A DNA stretch of 64,000 nt, taken from assembly GCF_015550595.1 (NCBI RefSeq), contig NZ_JADNBB010000014.1, positions 62,001 through 126,000 on the forward strand. The letters run 5' to 3'. The notes under the pieces were generated by a model that worked only from the letters and a program-made list of their open reading frames with translations, was not told the origin of the DNA and made no database searches. This document shows positions 19,137-27,885 of this stretch, piece after piece (the first letter of the stretch is position 1; every line of letters starts with the position of its first letter). Made by a program: the position numbers and the translations under genes. The DNA comes from Parabacteroides goldsteinii (GTDB taxonomy: Bacteria; Bacteroidota; Bacteroidia; Bacteroidales; Tannerellaceae).

Positions 19137-20489
19137 TTATTCAAAGAGCTTGTTGAATTCGTCAACTGAAACTTCTTTTACATCCAGTTCCACCTGTCCT
19201 TTCAACCATGCAGCCAGTTTTTCTTCTACCGCGCGGTCGATAATATTCTGCAAAGTCTGCTTATTTTTCAACATATCTTTGGCATAGTTAGCCAATACCT
19301 CTTCAGGGACAGAAAGCATACCATACTGTGCAAACTGAGCTTGCGCTACACGTTTCGCGAAGTTTTCGATATCTGCATCTTCCACTTTCAGATTGTTGGT
19401 CTTCACCAGATTTTCTTTGATCAACTGATATTTCAGGTCTTCGATAATCTTTGGGAAATCTTCTTCTACCTTTTCAGCTGTAGTATTTTCGTTTGTAGCT
19501 ACCAACCAGCGTTTCAGCATATCGTCGGCAAACTTCAGTTCACCGGCTTTCTGAACCAGAACTTCGCGTGCATCCAGCAAGAATTTATAGTCACTCTGAG
19601 GAGTGAACTGGTCTGTCAATGCTTCTTTGATCTTGTTCTTGAATTCTTCTTCGCTGTTCACAACGCCTTCACCAAATACTTTATCGAACAATTCCTGGTT
19701 CAGTTCAGCATTTTTGTGACGGGTAATTTCTGTAATTTCAAAGCTGAAATCGCCAGTGATACCGGCAACAGCTTCTTTGTCGACTTTCAGGAATGAAGAG
19801 ATTTCTGCTTCAGCACCTTCATAAGCCTTATTCGGGTTGAATACGATTACAGAGTTAACTTTAGCACCTACAAATTTAGCTTTTTCAGCTTCATCCTTCA
19901 TGTATGCCGGCATCAGTACAGCGTCTTCAACAACGATACCGCCTTCTTTCGGAGAACCGTTTTCAAGTTCAGCAACAGTACCCTTAACCATATCTTTCTC
20001 TTCTACTTCGTCTACTTTGTCATAAGTACCGAAGTTAGATGTATAAGCATCAATCTGCTGGCTCATCATTTCTTCATCGATATCGACCTGATAGTAGGGA
20101 AGTTTGTCATTTTTGCTCAGTTCAATATTGATCTCAGGAGCTATAGCTATATCGAAACAGAATTCGAAATCTTCCTGTGTATCAAAATTAATGGGCTGTT
20201 GTTCTGATTCGTTTGGCATCGGTTCACCCAATATGTTCAATTTGCTTTCGCGGATATAGTTGTACAACTTATCAGAAACCAACTTGTTTACTTCTTCAAC
20301 CAGTACATGTTTTCCATACATCTTCTTTACCATACCCATCGGCACCATTCCCTTACGGAAACCCGGTACATTTGCTTTCTGACGGAAGTTGCGCAGGCTC
20401 TTTTCAACCTGTTCAGCGTAGTCAGCCTTCACTATTTCTAATTTCACAATACCGCTTACGGCATCAATGTTCTTAAGCGAAACGTTCAT
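19137..20489 (-). CDS. tig: Trigger factor
   Basis: 450 residues. The N-terminal ribosome-binding domain ends with the signature NVPGFRKGMVPMGMVKKMYG (about 37-56), containing the ribosome-docking GFRxGxxP motif. A diverged FKBP-like middle part (about 150-245) and a long helical C-terminal chaperone domain (about 250-450) follow. It is the ribosome-associated chaperone and prolyl isomerase for nascent chains. A clear -33/-7 promoter lies 46-77 bp upstream. Confidence 0.93.
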   Translation of the reverse strand: MNVSLKNIDAVSGIVKLEIVKADYAEQVEKSLRNFRQKANVPGFRKGMVPMGMVKKMYGKHVLVEEVNKLVSDKLYNYIRESKLNILGEPMPNESEQQPINFDTQEDFEFCFDIAIAPEINIELSKNDKLPYYQVDIDEEMMSQQIDAYTSNFGTYDKVDEVEEKDMVKGTVAELENGSPKEGGIVVEDAVLMPAYMKDEAEKAKFVGAKVNSVIVFNPNKAYEGAEAEISSFLKVDKEAVAGITGDFSFEITEITRHKNAELNQELFDKVFGEGVVNSEEEFKNKIKEALTDQFTPQSDYKFLLDAREVLVQKAGELKFADDMLKRWLVATNENTTAEKVEEDFPKIIEDLKYQLIKENLVKTNNLKVEDADIENFAKRVAQAQFAQYGMLSVPEEVLANYAKDMLKNKQTLQNIIDRAVEEKLAAWLKGQVELDVKEVSVDEFNKLFE

Positions 20490-20534
20490 TCTGAATGATT
20501 TATTTAATTAATAGTCGTATCGAATTTTAGGCTG

Positions 20535-20566
20535 CAAAATTAGAGTTATTCTTTTAATCTCGCAAA
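20535..20566 (-). promoter_or_regulatory. tig promoter
   Basis: On the minus strand TAATTTTG (20535-20542, TAnnTTTG) has TTTG at 20563-20566 with a 20-bp spacer, a full match to the Bacteroidetes promoter. It lies 46 bp ahead of the tig start. Confidence 0.72.
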
Positions 20567-20738
20567 TTGTTTACCTAAATTGTTATAAGCAAGCCTAATT
20601 TAGACACATATTATTTTTTTTATCGCAAAATGTTGTTTATCTAAAATTATTGTATTCCTTTGTAAAGTGAAAGGATCGAAAACTCCGGTTTACTACTTTC
20701 ATAAGTAACAATTTTATTTTTTAATTATTTCTATTTTT

Positions 20739-20984
20739 ATGAACATTTACATTGGTAACCTGAACTATCGTGTTCGGGAAGAAGATTTGAAACAAGTAAT
20801 GGAAGAATACGGAGTTGTAGATTCTGTAAAGATCATCATCGACCGTGAAACCGGAAAATCTAAAGGTTTTGCATTCGTAGAAATGCCGGACGATGCCGCT
20901 GCGAAGAAGGCTATCGCCGAATTGAACGAAGCAGAATATGAAGGCCGCCAGATGGTAGTAAAAGAAGCCAGACCAAGAATGTAA
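20739..20984 (+). CDS. RNA-binding protein with a single RRM domain
   Basis: 81 residues and essentially one RRM: RNP2 NIYIGNLNY at residues 2-10 and RNP1 KSKGFAFVEM at about 42-51. Small RRM proteins of this kind are abundant in Bacteroidales and act as global RNA-binding regulators. The 5' region (from about 20580) is AT-rich and about 200 bp long. The gene is monocistronic and ends in a strong intrinsic terminator. Confidence 0.93.
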   Translation: MNIYIGNLNYRVREEDLKQVMEEYGVVDSVKIIIDRETGKSKGFAFVEMPDDAAAKKAIAELNEAEYEGRQMVVKEARPRM

Positions 20985-21008
20985 TCTGCAACTTCCTGGA
21001 AGAAATAA

Positions 21009-21040
21009 AAACTTCTGCTATCTTTGGCAGAAGTTTTTTT
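21009..21040 (+). terminator. Intrinsic terminator of the RRM gene
   Basis: AAACTTCTGC and GCAGAAGTTT form a 10-bp stem with an 8-nt loop followed by a run of seven or more T. It lies 25 bp after the stop. An apparent upstream extension of the next gene runs through this hairpin and was therefore rejected. Confidence 0.9.
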
Positions 21041-21053
21041 ATATACTGTATCT

Positions 21054-21941
21054 ATGGAATTAAAAGGTATATATGCCGGAAAGCCGGCGACGTTTCAATT
21101 ATTACTCCTGTTACTCTGTCTTTTACTCGGAGGTATCTTTTCATCTTTGATCGGAACGGGAGGTCTTTATCTGTTGTACGGCGCGTACAGCAATCCCATG
21201 CAACACCCGGAAACCATGCGGCTGATGCAATTGATCTCTGCCATTGGAACATTTTTATTTCCTTCACTTGCGGTAGCCTGGCTATGTAGTTTGGCTCCGA
21301 AGGAATATCTGTGGATAAAAAAAAGTCCGTCTAACAAAATTCTGCTCCTGGTATTTGCCAGCATGTTCCTGATATCGCCGGCCATCACCCTGACGGCTCT
21401 TTTGAATAAACAGATGGTTCTCCCCTCTTTTATGGCTCCGGTCGAAAACTGGATGAAAGCGCAGGAAGCACTTGCCGAACAACTGACCAATACACTTTTA
21501 GCTGGCGACGGCCTGATGAATATTTTAGCCAACCTGTTGGTTATCGCCGCCGTGGCCGGTATTACGGAAGAATTCCTTTTCCGTGGTGCTCTGCAACGGA
21601 TTATTGGAAAATGGACCTCAAACCACCACATTGTTATATGGACTGCCGCAATTATATTCAGTGCTTTCCATATGCAGTTCTATGGTTTCCTGCCCCGCAT
21701 GTTGCTGGGTGCTTATTTTGGATACCTGTTATATTGGAGTAGAAATATATGGATTCCGGTTTTCGCTCATTTTGTCAATAACGCTTTCGCCGTCATCAGC
21801 ATGTCGGATGCGCGCCTGAAAGAGAACGAATTTATCACGGGCGAGATTTCAGATACAAACCTGTTGCCGTACTCAGCACTGGCAGTCGTAACCTTATTGT
21901 TATTCTACCTTTGTATCCAACAGATCAGAAGAATGCTCTAA
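21054..21941 (+). CDS. CPBP-family intramembrane metalloprotease
   Basis: About 295 residues from the ATG at 21054, about 7 membrane segments. CPBP (Abi/CaaX protease-like) motifs are visible: motif 1 [15 protein letters not shown] (EExxxR), motif 2 [24 protein letters not shown] and motif 3 [11 protein letters not shown]. These supply the Glu and His residues of the predicted membrane-embedded active site. The substrate is unknown; bacterial members mature or degrade small peptides and membrane proteins. It converges with lptB, the 3' ends overlapping by 4 bp. Confidence 0.88.
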   Translation: MELKGIYAGKPATFQLLLLLLCLLLGGIFSSLIGTGGLYLLYGAYSNPMQHPETMRLMQLISAIGTFLFPSLAVAWLCSLAPKEYLWIKKSPSNKILLLVFASMFLISPAITLTALLNKQMVLPSFMAPVENWMKAQEALAEQLTNTLLAGDGLMNILANLLVIAAVAGITEEFLFRGALQRIIGKWTSNHHIVIWTAAIIFSAFHMQFYGFLPRMLLGAYFGYLLYWSRNIWIPVFAHFVNNAFAVISMSDARLKENEFITGEISDTNLLPYSALAVVTLLLFYLCIQQIRRML

Positions 21942-22690
21942 AGATCCTTCTTTCTTAATACGAAGTCCTTACCCAGATACTTTTCACGTACGATCTCATT
22001 TTCAGCCAACTGTTCCGCTGTACCCTGGAAAAGCACCTTTCCTTCGAACAAGAGATAAGCACGGTCGCAGATACTGAGGGTTTCGTATACGTTATGGTCG
22101 GTAATGAGGATACCGATATTCTTATGTTTCAGCTTGGCAACAATCGTCTGGATGTCCTGTACGGCAATCGGGTCTACACCGGCAAACGGTTCATCGAGCA
22201 TGATAAACTTTGGGTCGATAGCCAGACAGCGGGCAATCTCAGCACGACGACGCTCACCTCCGGACAACTGGTCCCCTAGGTTCTTCCTTACCTTATGTAA
22301 GCCGAATTCAGCGATCAGGCTCTCCAGCTTCTCCTTCTGGTATTCGGGAGTAGTATCCGTCATTTCCAATACGGAACGGATGTTATCCTCCACAGTCATC
22401 TTACGGAAGATAGAAGCTTCCTGAGCCAGATAACCGATACCGTTACGGGCACGCTTATAAACGGGGAACTTGGTTATTTCCATATCATTCAGGAATATCT
22501 TCCCCTCATTAGGAGTTACCAGCCCTACAGTCATATAGAATGTAGTCGTTTTCCCCGCTCCATTGGGACCGAGCAATCCTACAATCTCACCTTGTTTCAC
22601 ATTTATGGAAACATGGTTCACCACCGTACGTGTTCTATATTTCTTCACCAGGTCCTCCGTGCGGAGCACCATCTGTTGTTCGTCTGCCAT
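21938..22690 (-). CDS. lptB: LPS export ABC transporter ATPase LptB
   Basis: 250 residues. ABC ATPase with Walker [15 protein letters not shown]-loop [17 protein letters not shown], signature [16 protein letters not shown], Walker [15 protein letters not shown] and switch His ITDHNVYE. The Q-loop and FAGVDP patterns are those of LptB specifically. It powers LPS extraction from the inner membrane by LptFG and transfer along the Lpt bridge. It is a single gene here, converging with the CPBP gene. Confidence 0.94.
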   Translation of the reverse strand: MADEQQMVLRTEDLVKKYRTRTVVNHVSINVKQGEIVGLLGPNGAGKTTTFYMTVGLVTPNEGKIFLNDMEITKFPVYKRARNGIGYLAQEASIFRKMTVEDNIRSVLEMTDTTPEYQKEKLESLIAEFGLHKVRKNLGDQLSGGERRRAEIARCLAIDPKFIMLDEPFAGVDPIAVQDIQTIVAKLKHKNIGILITDHNVYETLSICDRAYLLFEGKVLFQGTAEQLAENEIVREKYLGKDFVLRKKDL

Positions 22691-22807
22691 ATCCTACTAA
22701 TTTACGGGTACAAAGAAACGCAATTAATTAGTTTTCCACAATACTATTATTATTTCTTACAATTCCATCACCAACAAGACCGGGTTTTCATCCTCTTTTA
22801 TATCCTA

Positions 22808-24313
22808 TTAACCCAAAAACATTCTCTTCAGCACGCACATGATCAAAAACAAAGCATAGAGCATAGGATTAAAGACACTCCAACTACCCATTCCGTCTAC
22901 AGAATACAAATTATATAAAGCCGTTAAAGAACCGGACGATATAAGTGTTGCTTTACGTTTGATAATACCTTCATATTTAGCCCATTGCCCGCTGGAATAA
23001 CCAGCACCTCCCTCAGGTACATAAATAGTTTCCAAAGAGAAACACGCCCCAAACACATTCTCTTCAAAACCATCCGGAGCTTTCGATGGCAAAAAAGTAA
23101 CATCAGTCAGTCTGGAACAACTATGGAATGCTTCTTTCCCTATCGTCCTTACAGATGACGGTATGATAACAGATACCAGGGATGTTTTAGAAAAAGCGGC
23201 ACACTCAATGTTTGTAACAGAAGCTGGAATAGTTACCGATTTAAGAGCTGAATGAGAAAAGGAACCGGCTCCGATCGTTTTCACTGAAAAAGGAATCTCT
23301 ACCGACTTCAAGGCTGTCCCGTAAAATCCGGCAGCCCCAATCTTCTCTAATTCCGATTTTCCGACAAACGTAACAGAAGATAATTTTTTGCAATCCGTAA
23401 AGGCAGCACCTTCAATATTCGTCACCGAAGAAGGAACCTCTACCCACTCCAAAGAAGTCTTTGCGAAAGCTCCTGCCCCAATCGTAGTCACTGAAGGCGG
23501 TATAGAAAAAGAGGTCAGAGCCGTCTCGGAAAAAGCCTGTTCCCCGATCGTCTTCAGGTTCAAACCTCCAAAAGTGACCAACGATAGTCTTTTACAGAGC
23601 CTGAAAGCCCCTTCATCGATAGCCGTCACAGAAGAAGGAATATTTACAGAAGTAATGGATGTTCTGGAGAAGGCACCTGCACCGATCTTTTCCAACCTGA
23701 TATTTTCGTGAAAAGCAACAGAAGTTAGCCTTCTGCATCCCCAAAAGGCAGCTTTCCCTATTGCCGTCACCGACATCGGGACAATAACCTCTTCGAGATC
23801 CGTTTCGTAAAAAGCCCATTCTCCAATCGTCTTCAACCGCGACTTAGATGCAAATTTCACCGACAACAAATTCGAGCACTCTCTAAAAGCAGCTTTTCCA
23901 ATCCTTTCCACGGAAGCCGGAACACTGATCGAAGTCAGGTCAGTCTGATAGAAAGCATATCCTCCGATAAACTTCAAATTGGAATCCTCTGCAAATGTGA
24001 TGGATGACAAATCCGTACATTCAAAAAAGGCCCCTGTCCCAATCGAAGTCACAGACGATGGAATTGTAACGGATTTCACATGCCTCATATCTTTAAACAC
24101 TTGATTCGGAACAATAGGAACTCCCTCATCTATCACTATCTTAGTGACAGAACTCCTATCATGAATACAGACTTTCTTCCAGTCGTCAAAACCTCCATAC
24201 ATCAAAATGGTCAGCGTACCATCTTTCAATTCATAGCCAAAATCTTCAGCCGATAATTTCCCGACGGAAAATAATAGCAGACTCAATACCAACAGACCTT
24301 TGTTTATTTTCAT
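22808..24313 (-). CDS. BspA-like leucine-rich repeat surface protein
   Basis: About 501 residues from the ATG at 24313 (MKINKGLLVLSLLLFSVGKLSA, signal peptide). Residues about 60-440 consist of roughly sixteen repeats of 22-24 residues (SVTIPSSVTSIGTGAFFECTD-type), the Treponema/Bacteroides BspA LRR (LRR_5). The C-terminal end has a hydrophobic stretch (MLYALFLIMCVL) after about 25 linker residues, which may anchor it or be a terminal artefact. BspA relatives bind host matrix or other bacteria. The protein is secreted, with no transport or degradation genes near it. Confidence 0.88.
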   Translation of the reverse strand: MKINKGLLVLSLLLFSVGKLSAEDFGYELKDGTLTILMYGGFDDWKKVCIHDRSSVTKIVIDEGVPIVPNQVFKDMRHVKSVTIPSSVTSIGTGAFFECTDLSSITFAEDSNLKFIGGYAFYQTDLTSISVPASVERIGKAAFRECSNLLSVKFASKSRLKTIGEWAFYETDLEEVIVPMSVTAIGKAAFWGCRRLTSVAFHENIRLEKIGAGAFSRTSITSVNIPSSVTAIDEGAFRLCKRLSLVTFGGLNLKTIGEQAFSETALTSFSIPPSVTTIGAGAFAKTSLEWVEVPSSVTNIEGAAFTDCKKLSSVTFVGKSELEKIGAAGFYGTALKSVEIPFSVKTIGAGSFSHSALKSVTIPASVTNIECAAFSKTSLVSVIIPSSVRTIGKEAFHSCSRLTDVTFLPSKAPDGFEENVFGACFSLETIYVPEGGAGYSSGQWAKYEGIIKRKATLISSGSLTALYNLYSVDGMGSWSVFNPMLYALFLIMCVLKRMFLG

Positions 24314-24361
24314 AATACTCATTTTACAGGTTAACATTCTGCTAATTACCAAAAGTACAGA

Positions 24362-25282
24362 TTATTCCTTAATTTCAACGACAATCATTACAGGGAAATG
24401 GTCCGACGGAGTACGGGCCTTATATTTGCTTAATGACACTTCTTTGGGGAAGTTCCCGTTCTGCTCCTTTTGGGCACTCTCTGCGACTTCCGAACGATAG
24501 GTATCAGTTAATATCCCGTACTTTTTCACATCAAATTCTTTCGTCAGGAAAATATGATCGATACGGCTTTCTGTCTTCCGGTCCGTATGGAAACCGTTAA
24601 AAGTACCATTAGGGGCGTAACGGAAATCTGCTATTTCATAAGCATCGCGCATAACACCGGAATCATCCAGTAATTTATAAGATTCACTGTTCTGGTCTAC
24701 ATTAAAATCACCGGTCAGGACAGCCGGTAACTTTTTAGGAAATTCTTTGATCTTCTTCAATATCAATTTGGCACTCTCCGCACGGGCCTGTACTCCCACA
24801 TGATCCATATGTAAATTAAAGAACAAGAAAGTAAAACCAGTCTGTTTATCCCGAAACTCACCCCAGGTACAGATACGGGGAAGAACGGCATCCCATCCTT
24901 TATTTGGACGGTCCGTTATCTCGGACAACCAGAAATCCCCATGTTCCAGCACTTCGAACTTATCCGTACAATAAAAGATCGCAGAGTGTTCACCTGCCTG
25001 TTTTCCGTCATCACGTCCGATACCGATATATTCATACCCCGGCATAGCCTTTTTCAACTCCTGCAACTGGGGGTATAATCCTTCCTGTGTACCGAATATT
25101 TCAAAACCGTGGAATTGCACCAACTGAGCTATATACGGATAACGTTGTCCCCAACCATCCCCATTCGTAGAATCGCCATTGTTGGCATACCTCAGATTAT
25201 AAGAACCAACCACTATTGTTTCCGCCTGTAGAGTAAACAAGACACAAAAAATAAAAACAAAAGAATAAATGATCTTTTTCAT
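24362..25282 (-). CDS. Secreted endonuclease/exonuclease/phosphatase-fold hydrolase
   Basis: 306 residues with a signal peptide (about 1-20, ending LQAE). The DNase I-like fold motifs are in order: VVGSYNLRYAN, FGTQEGL (metal Glu), FNLHMDHVG, LTGDFNVDQNS (catalytic Asp/Asn) and SDHFPVMIVVE (terminal His). Bacteroidetes members are usually annotated as endonuclease/exonuclease/phosphatase family proteins and can be nucleases or phosphodiesterases; the substrate cannot be set from sequence. It lies 49 bp ahead of the LRR gene and could share a transcript with it. Confidence 0.9.
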   Translation of the reverse strand: MKKIIYSFVFIFCVLFTLQAETIVVGSYNLRYANNGDSTNGDGWGQRYPYIAQLVQFHGFEIFGTQEGLYPQLQELKKAMPGYEYIGIGRDDGKQAGEHSAIFYCTDKFEVLEHGDFWLSEITDRPNKGWDAVLPRICTWGEFRDKQTGFTFLFFNLHMDHVGVQARAESAKLILKKIKEFPKKLPAVLTGDFNVDQNSESYKLLDDSGVMRDAYEIADFRYAPNGTFNGFHTDRKTESRIDHIFLTKEFDVKKYGILTDTYRSEVAESAQKEQNGNFPKEVSLSKYKARTPSDHFPVMIVVEIKE

Positions 25283-25395
25283 GGGTTATATAATTAACGA
25301 ATGCAAGGTAAAGTTTTATTTTCAAAAGTTCAAATGAAAAAGTGATTTAATCATTTCTTATGCTTTATCAACATGATAACCGGATTATCCTCCGA

Positions 25396-25839
25396 TTACT
25401 TAATCCTCCATTTTTTCCATAACCTGTAAACAAAAGGAAGCAAAAACAAAACCAATATCCACTTAACTTCAGACTTCGGTTCATATTTTACAATCGTATC
25501 TTCAACCGACATCTCCATATTCATTACACTCCTCGTATCCGCAGTTATCCCTGCAGAAAGCACTTCTGCAGAATCCCTTACGCCCCATTCTTCCGTAGCA
25601 TACACAACACGTTCCACATGTTGTTTCCCCGAACTATCCGGTGAAGAAAAAGAAATCTCTTTCAACCGGGAACTACCTCGTAACTGTGTTCCCCGGTTAT
25701 AATGCAAACAGGATGTATCCAACCGGATATACGCCATTGAGTCCTTATACGCAGAAAACAACTCTCTACTTCCGGATTTACGTGTAACACAGCCGGATAA
25801 TCCTGCCATTGCCAAAAACAAATAAAGGACAACTCTCAT
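25396..25839 (-). CDS. Small lipoprotein with C-terminal membrane segment, spanin-like
   Basis: 147 residues. The N-terminal lipoprotein signal is LYLFLAMAGLSGC (Cys about 17). The middle is hydrophilic with no domain I recognise. A membrane helix lies near 126-141 (WILVLFLLPFVYRLW), followed by a basic tail (KKWRIK). A lipid anchor at one end and an inner-membrane helix at the other is the architecture of unimolecular spanins, which fuse inner and outer membranes at the end of phage lysis. It overlaps the upstream M15 peptidase gene by 4 bp (ATGA) and follows a holin-like gene, which supports the lysis reading. The function is inferred from architecture and context only. Confidence 0.6.
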   Translation of the reverse strand: MRVVLYLFLAMAGLSGCVTRKSGSRELFSAYKDSMAYIRLDTSCLHYNRGTQLRGSSRLKEISFSSPDSSGKQHVERVVYATEEWGVRDSAEVLSAGITADTRSVMNMEMSVEDTIVKYEPKSEVKWILVLFLLPFVYRLWKKWRIK

Positions 25840-26321
25840 TTGATAATTACCTGACGACGATTCTTACCTGTTAACTTCAAAGACAGATGAATAAACCCAC
25901 GACGACGATAATAAATCGCCTGATCGAAATTCAACCGGCTTTCTTGTAAAGCTTCCAGCAAACGGCAACTTCCGAATGTATAAATATCAGCCGCTTCCCC
26001 TACCATATGCTGCGAATTAGCAACACCACCCACCAAACGATTCAACTCTTCACTACGATATCCACTGGAAATATGCATTCCTGTAGGACAGTTCGCATAT
26101 TCCCGAAGCGGTTCCAATAATTTTCTAACCAGATTTCTAATAGCTTTCTGCGCTACAGGAGGTGGTGTATTATCCAGTCCCTGTTCTATAGCCACTGCAC
26201 TATAAGAAAATTCTCCCATGTAAAAATGATCACTGATCCAATCCGGATGGTTTCTTCTCCATTTCCTTTGTTCGAACGTCAAACATTCCTCTACTGCATA
26301 CTCACAACTTTTCATTTTCAT
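25836..26321 (-). CDS. M15-type peptidoglycan peptidase (endolysin-like)
   Basis: 161 residues, no signal peptide. The zinc-site pattern of the peptidase M15_3 group is clear: ISSGYRSEELNRLVGG, then SQHMVGEAADIY (His and Asp ligands, about 111-122) and GFIHLSLK (second His, about 144). Such enzymes cleave peptide cross-links in peptidoglycan and occur as phage endolysins. The lack of a secretion signal, plus the adjacent holin-like gene that it overlaps by 20 bp, argues for holin-dependent release rather than a housekeeping carboxypeptidase. The small lipoprotein gene follows with a 4-bp overlap. Confidence 0.85.
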   Translation of the reverse strand: MKMKSCEYAVEECLTFEQRKWRRNHPDWISDHFYMGEFSYSAVAIEQGLDNTPPPVAQKAIRNLVRKLLEPLREYANCPTGMHISSGYRSEELNRLVGGVANSQHMVGEAADIYTFGSCRLLEALQESRLNFDQAIYYRRRGFIHLSLKLTGKNRRQVIIK

Positions 26322-26511
26322 TCTTTTTTATTTTATATGAATAATCTACTCCAAATAAAGCTCCGGCGAACGTACTTATCTCACCAAAAGCAACCAACAC
26401 ACTGTTATGAATTTCCCCTGCCGGAGCAATCCAGAAACCGGAAAAGACCAGAGTAAGACCGGCTGCACAAAGCAGCACGGCCATTACCAGTTGGATATTC
26501 ATCCTTTTCAT
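26302..26511 (-). CDS. Holin-like small membrane protein
   Basis: 69 residues with two hydrophobic segments (about 6-27 and 38-57) separated by a short polar turn, and a charged C-terminus rich in Lys and Glu. The size and two-helix hairpin match class II holins, though no specific family is recognisable. It is located between the HU-like gene (13 bp upstream) and the endolysin-like gene that it overlaps. Without that context it would be an uncharacterised membrane protein. Confidence 0.6.
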   Translation of the reverse strand: MKRMNIQLVMAVLLCAAGLTLVFSGFWIAPAGEIHNSVLVAFGEISTFAGALFGVDYSYKIKKNENEKL

Positions 26512-26523
26512 CGTTCGATAGTG

Positions 26524-26970
26524 TTACTCGATTACGGGACGATCATCCTCTCCACCACCGGGATTTTCAGTCTTTTCTTTCTCCGGAACGATTTGAGAAT
26601 ACTCCATCGTCTTCTTCGTTTCCCGCAAATCAAACCCGGGATTGAAAACAATTCTCGGAGCACGGATCATTGAAGCATTGAACTTCTTCGCATCTTCCAC
26701 CCCTTCACTTCCTACGGTGATATGAAAGTTACCAAACTCACCCAGTTGAACGATACGCCCATCCTGCAGTTCCAGATCCAGAATATAATTCAGGTTATCC
26801 AGTACAGCTTTCACATCAGCACTCGAAACCGTGCTTCGTGCAGCAATCAACTTACACAAACGACGTAAATCCGTATACCCTGTACTCTTCGAAACCGCAT
26901 AATACAATTTCTTCGATTCTTTGTTTCCCGGTTCCGACGGACGCAAAACCAATTTATACCCTTGTGCCAT
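26524..26970 (-). CDS. HU-like DNA-binding protein
   Basis: 148 residues from the ATG at 26970 (MAQGYKLVLRPSEPGNKESKK). An in-frame extension upstream is AT-rich and unlikely. Residues about 20-115 carry the Bacteroidetes HU-like pattern: KLYYAVSKSTGYTDLRRLCKLIAARSTVSSADV, GRIVQLGEFGNFHI and RAPRIVFNPGFDLRE. The C-terminal 30 residues are acidic and Pro/Gly-rich. It lacks the winged-helix-like extension of the genes at 538 and 48742. As the first gene of the four-gene lysis-like cassette it may be its regulator or an architectural factor. Confidence 0.8.
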   Translation of the reverse strand: MAQGYKLVLRPSEPGNKESKKLYYAVSKSTGYTDLRRLCKLIAARSTVSSADVKAVLDNLNYILDLELQDGRIVQLGEFGNFHITVGSEGVEDAKKFNASMIRAPRIVFNPGFDLRETKKTMEYSQIVPEKEKTENPGGGEDDRPVIE

Positions 26971-27099
26971 AATTAAAAATGTTTTAAATGAATAATTAAG
27001 TACACCGCAAAGGTATGACAGCTGAAAAAGGGCAAAAAGCACTAAAAGATCCCTCTGAAAAAAGGTAAATCAACCGGCAGATAGCCTACAAGCAATAAA

Positions 27100-27130
27100 A
27101 AAAGCAGAGAAAAAGGTTCTTACTGCTTTT
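27100..27130 (-). terminator. Intrinsic terminator candidate
   Basis: AAAAGCAG and CTGCTTTT form an 8-bp stem with a 15-nt loop. On the minus strand the stem ends in a run of T (TTTTTTT). It lies downstream of the exporter operon and could be its final terminator. Confidence 0.55.
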
Positions 27131-27256
27131 CCAAAGAAATCACACAAACGAACAACTAAGGCTTTTCAGACAGAAAACTAAAAAATCATCCGACAACAAT
27201 TTATATTCTTTAAAAGTTACAATGAAAGCATTAACAATGCTACAAAGCTTTTATCT

Positions 27257-27292
27257 AAATAGTATTTTGTTCCTCAGGAAGAAATACTATTT
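27257..27292 (-). terminator. Compact double-stem hairpin
   Basis: AAATAGTATTT and AAATACTATTT form an 11-bp perfect stem. Its loop contains a second 5-bp inverted pair (TTCCT and AGGAA), so the whole 36 nt can fold into one almost continuous hairpin. It is the second hairpin after the 27354 stop on the minus strand. Confidence 0.5.
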
Positions 27293-27297
27293 TAGCA

Positions 27298-27336
27298 TTT
27301 ACTAAGCAGCTGCTCAGTGAACAGCCGCTCAGTAAA
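27298..27336 (-). terminator. Hairpin directly after the 152-residue gene
   Basis: TTTACTGAGCGGCTG and CAGCTGCTTAGTAAA (minus strand) pair over 15 bp. The two non-Watson-Crick positions are G-U on the minus-strand RNA, which suggests the hairpin works in minus-strand transcripts. It starts 18 bp after the stop codon at 27354. Confidence 0.5.
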
Positions 27337-27353
27337 TTCCATAATACATAATA

Positions 27354-27812
27354 TTACTCGATAGCAATCTTTTCAAATAGTTCATAAAAGTCATCCGTAT
27401 CTGCTTTTGCATATCGGATTTTATCCGATAGATACTTCACTTTCAGATCAACATTAAATCCGAGCTTAACAGCGAATGCCAAATTCGTATAAGATGTTTT
27501 ACGCTTTTTATCCGGTCGTTCCAAAAGATTCAAGATACGGATAAACAATGCTTCATCCTTCACGTCGTAAAGAAACTCTCCTAAAACAGTGTCATTACGC
27601 ACGAAATCGATAAAGCGCTGACGTTCACTTTTAATCAGGCTAACAAAAAAATCACGATACCCCGGACTCAGATTTCTCCAATCCGAAAAAGCCAAAGCAA
27701 AGGAATCTTTATAAAAGACATCTTTTTCCTCCGGCAACAAATTATCCACATGTTTTTGATAAGTACAAACGGCTGGTTGGGCACCCAGCAATGCCATTAA
27801 TAAATTTCTCAT
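27354..27812 (-). CDS. Uncharacterised helical protein downstream of the peptide exporter
   Basis: 152 residues. I do not recognise a family. It looks soluble, mainly alpha-helical and charged (SLIKSERQRFIDFVRND, LNLLERPDKKRKTS), with a final acidic helix. The first 15 residues are hydrophobic (MRNLLMALLGAQPAV) but too short and weak for a confident signal peptide. It follows the HlyD gene by 73 bp and ends the exporter operon, so it may be an accessory or immunity-like protein for the exported peptide. That is context-based inference only. Confidence 0.6.
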   Translation of the reverse strand: MRNLLMALLGAQPAVCTYQKHVDNLLPEEKDVFYKDSFALAFSDWRNLSPGYRDFFVSLIKSERQRFIDFVRNDTVLGEFLYDVKDEALFIRILNLLERPDKKRKTSYTNLAFAVKLGFNVDLKVKYLSDKIRYAKADTDDFYELFEKIAIE

Positions 27813-27885
27813 AATGTTCTGAGAAGGCTGATTACTCCTTCCAGCCCAAAGCCACTAAACAAGATAGCAAGGTCTATTAATAGAA

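Larger units (their letters stand above)
26971..27353. other. 383-bp intergenic region with three hairpins
   Basis: This lies between the HU/lysis cassette and the exporter operon. I find no gene. It contains three inverted repeats listed separately (27100-27130, 27257-27292, 27298-27336), consistent with stacked terminators for the minus-strand operon that ends at 27354. The promoter of the HU cassette must also lie here, but I see no convincing -33/-7 pair. Confidence 0.6.
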
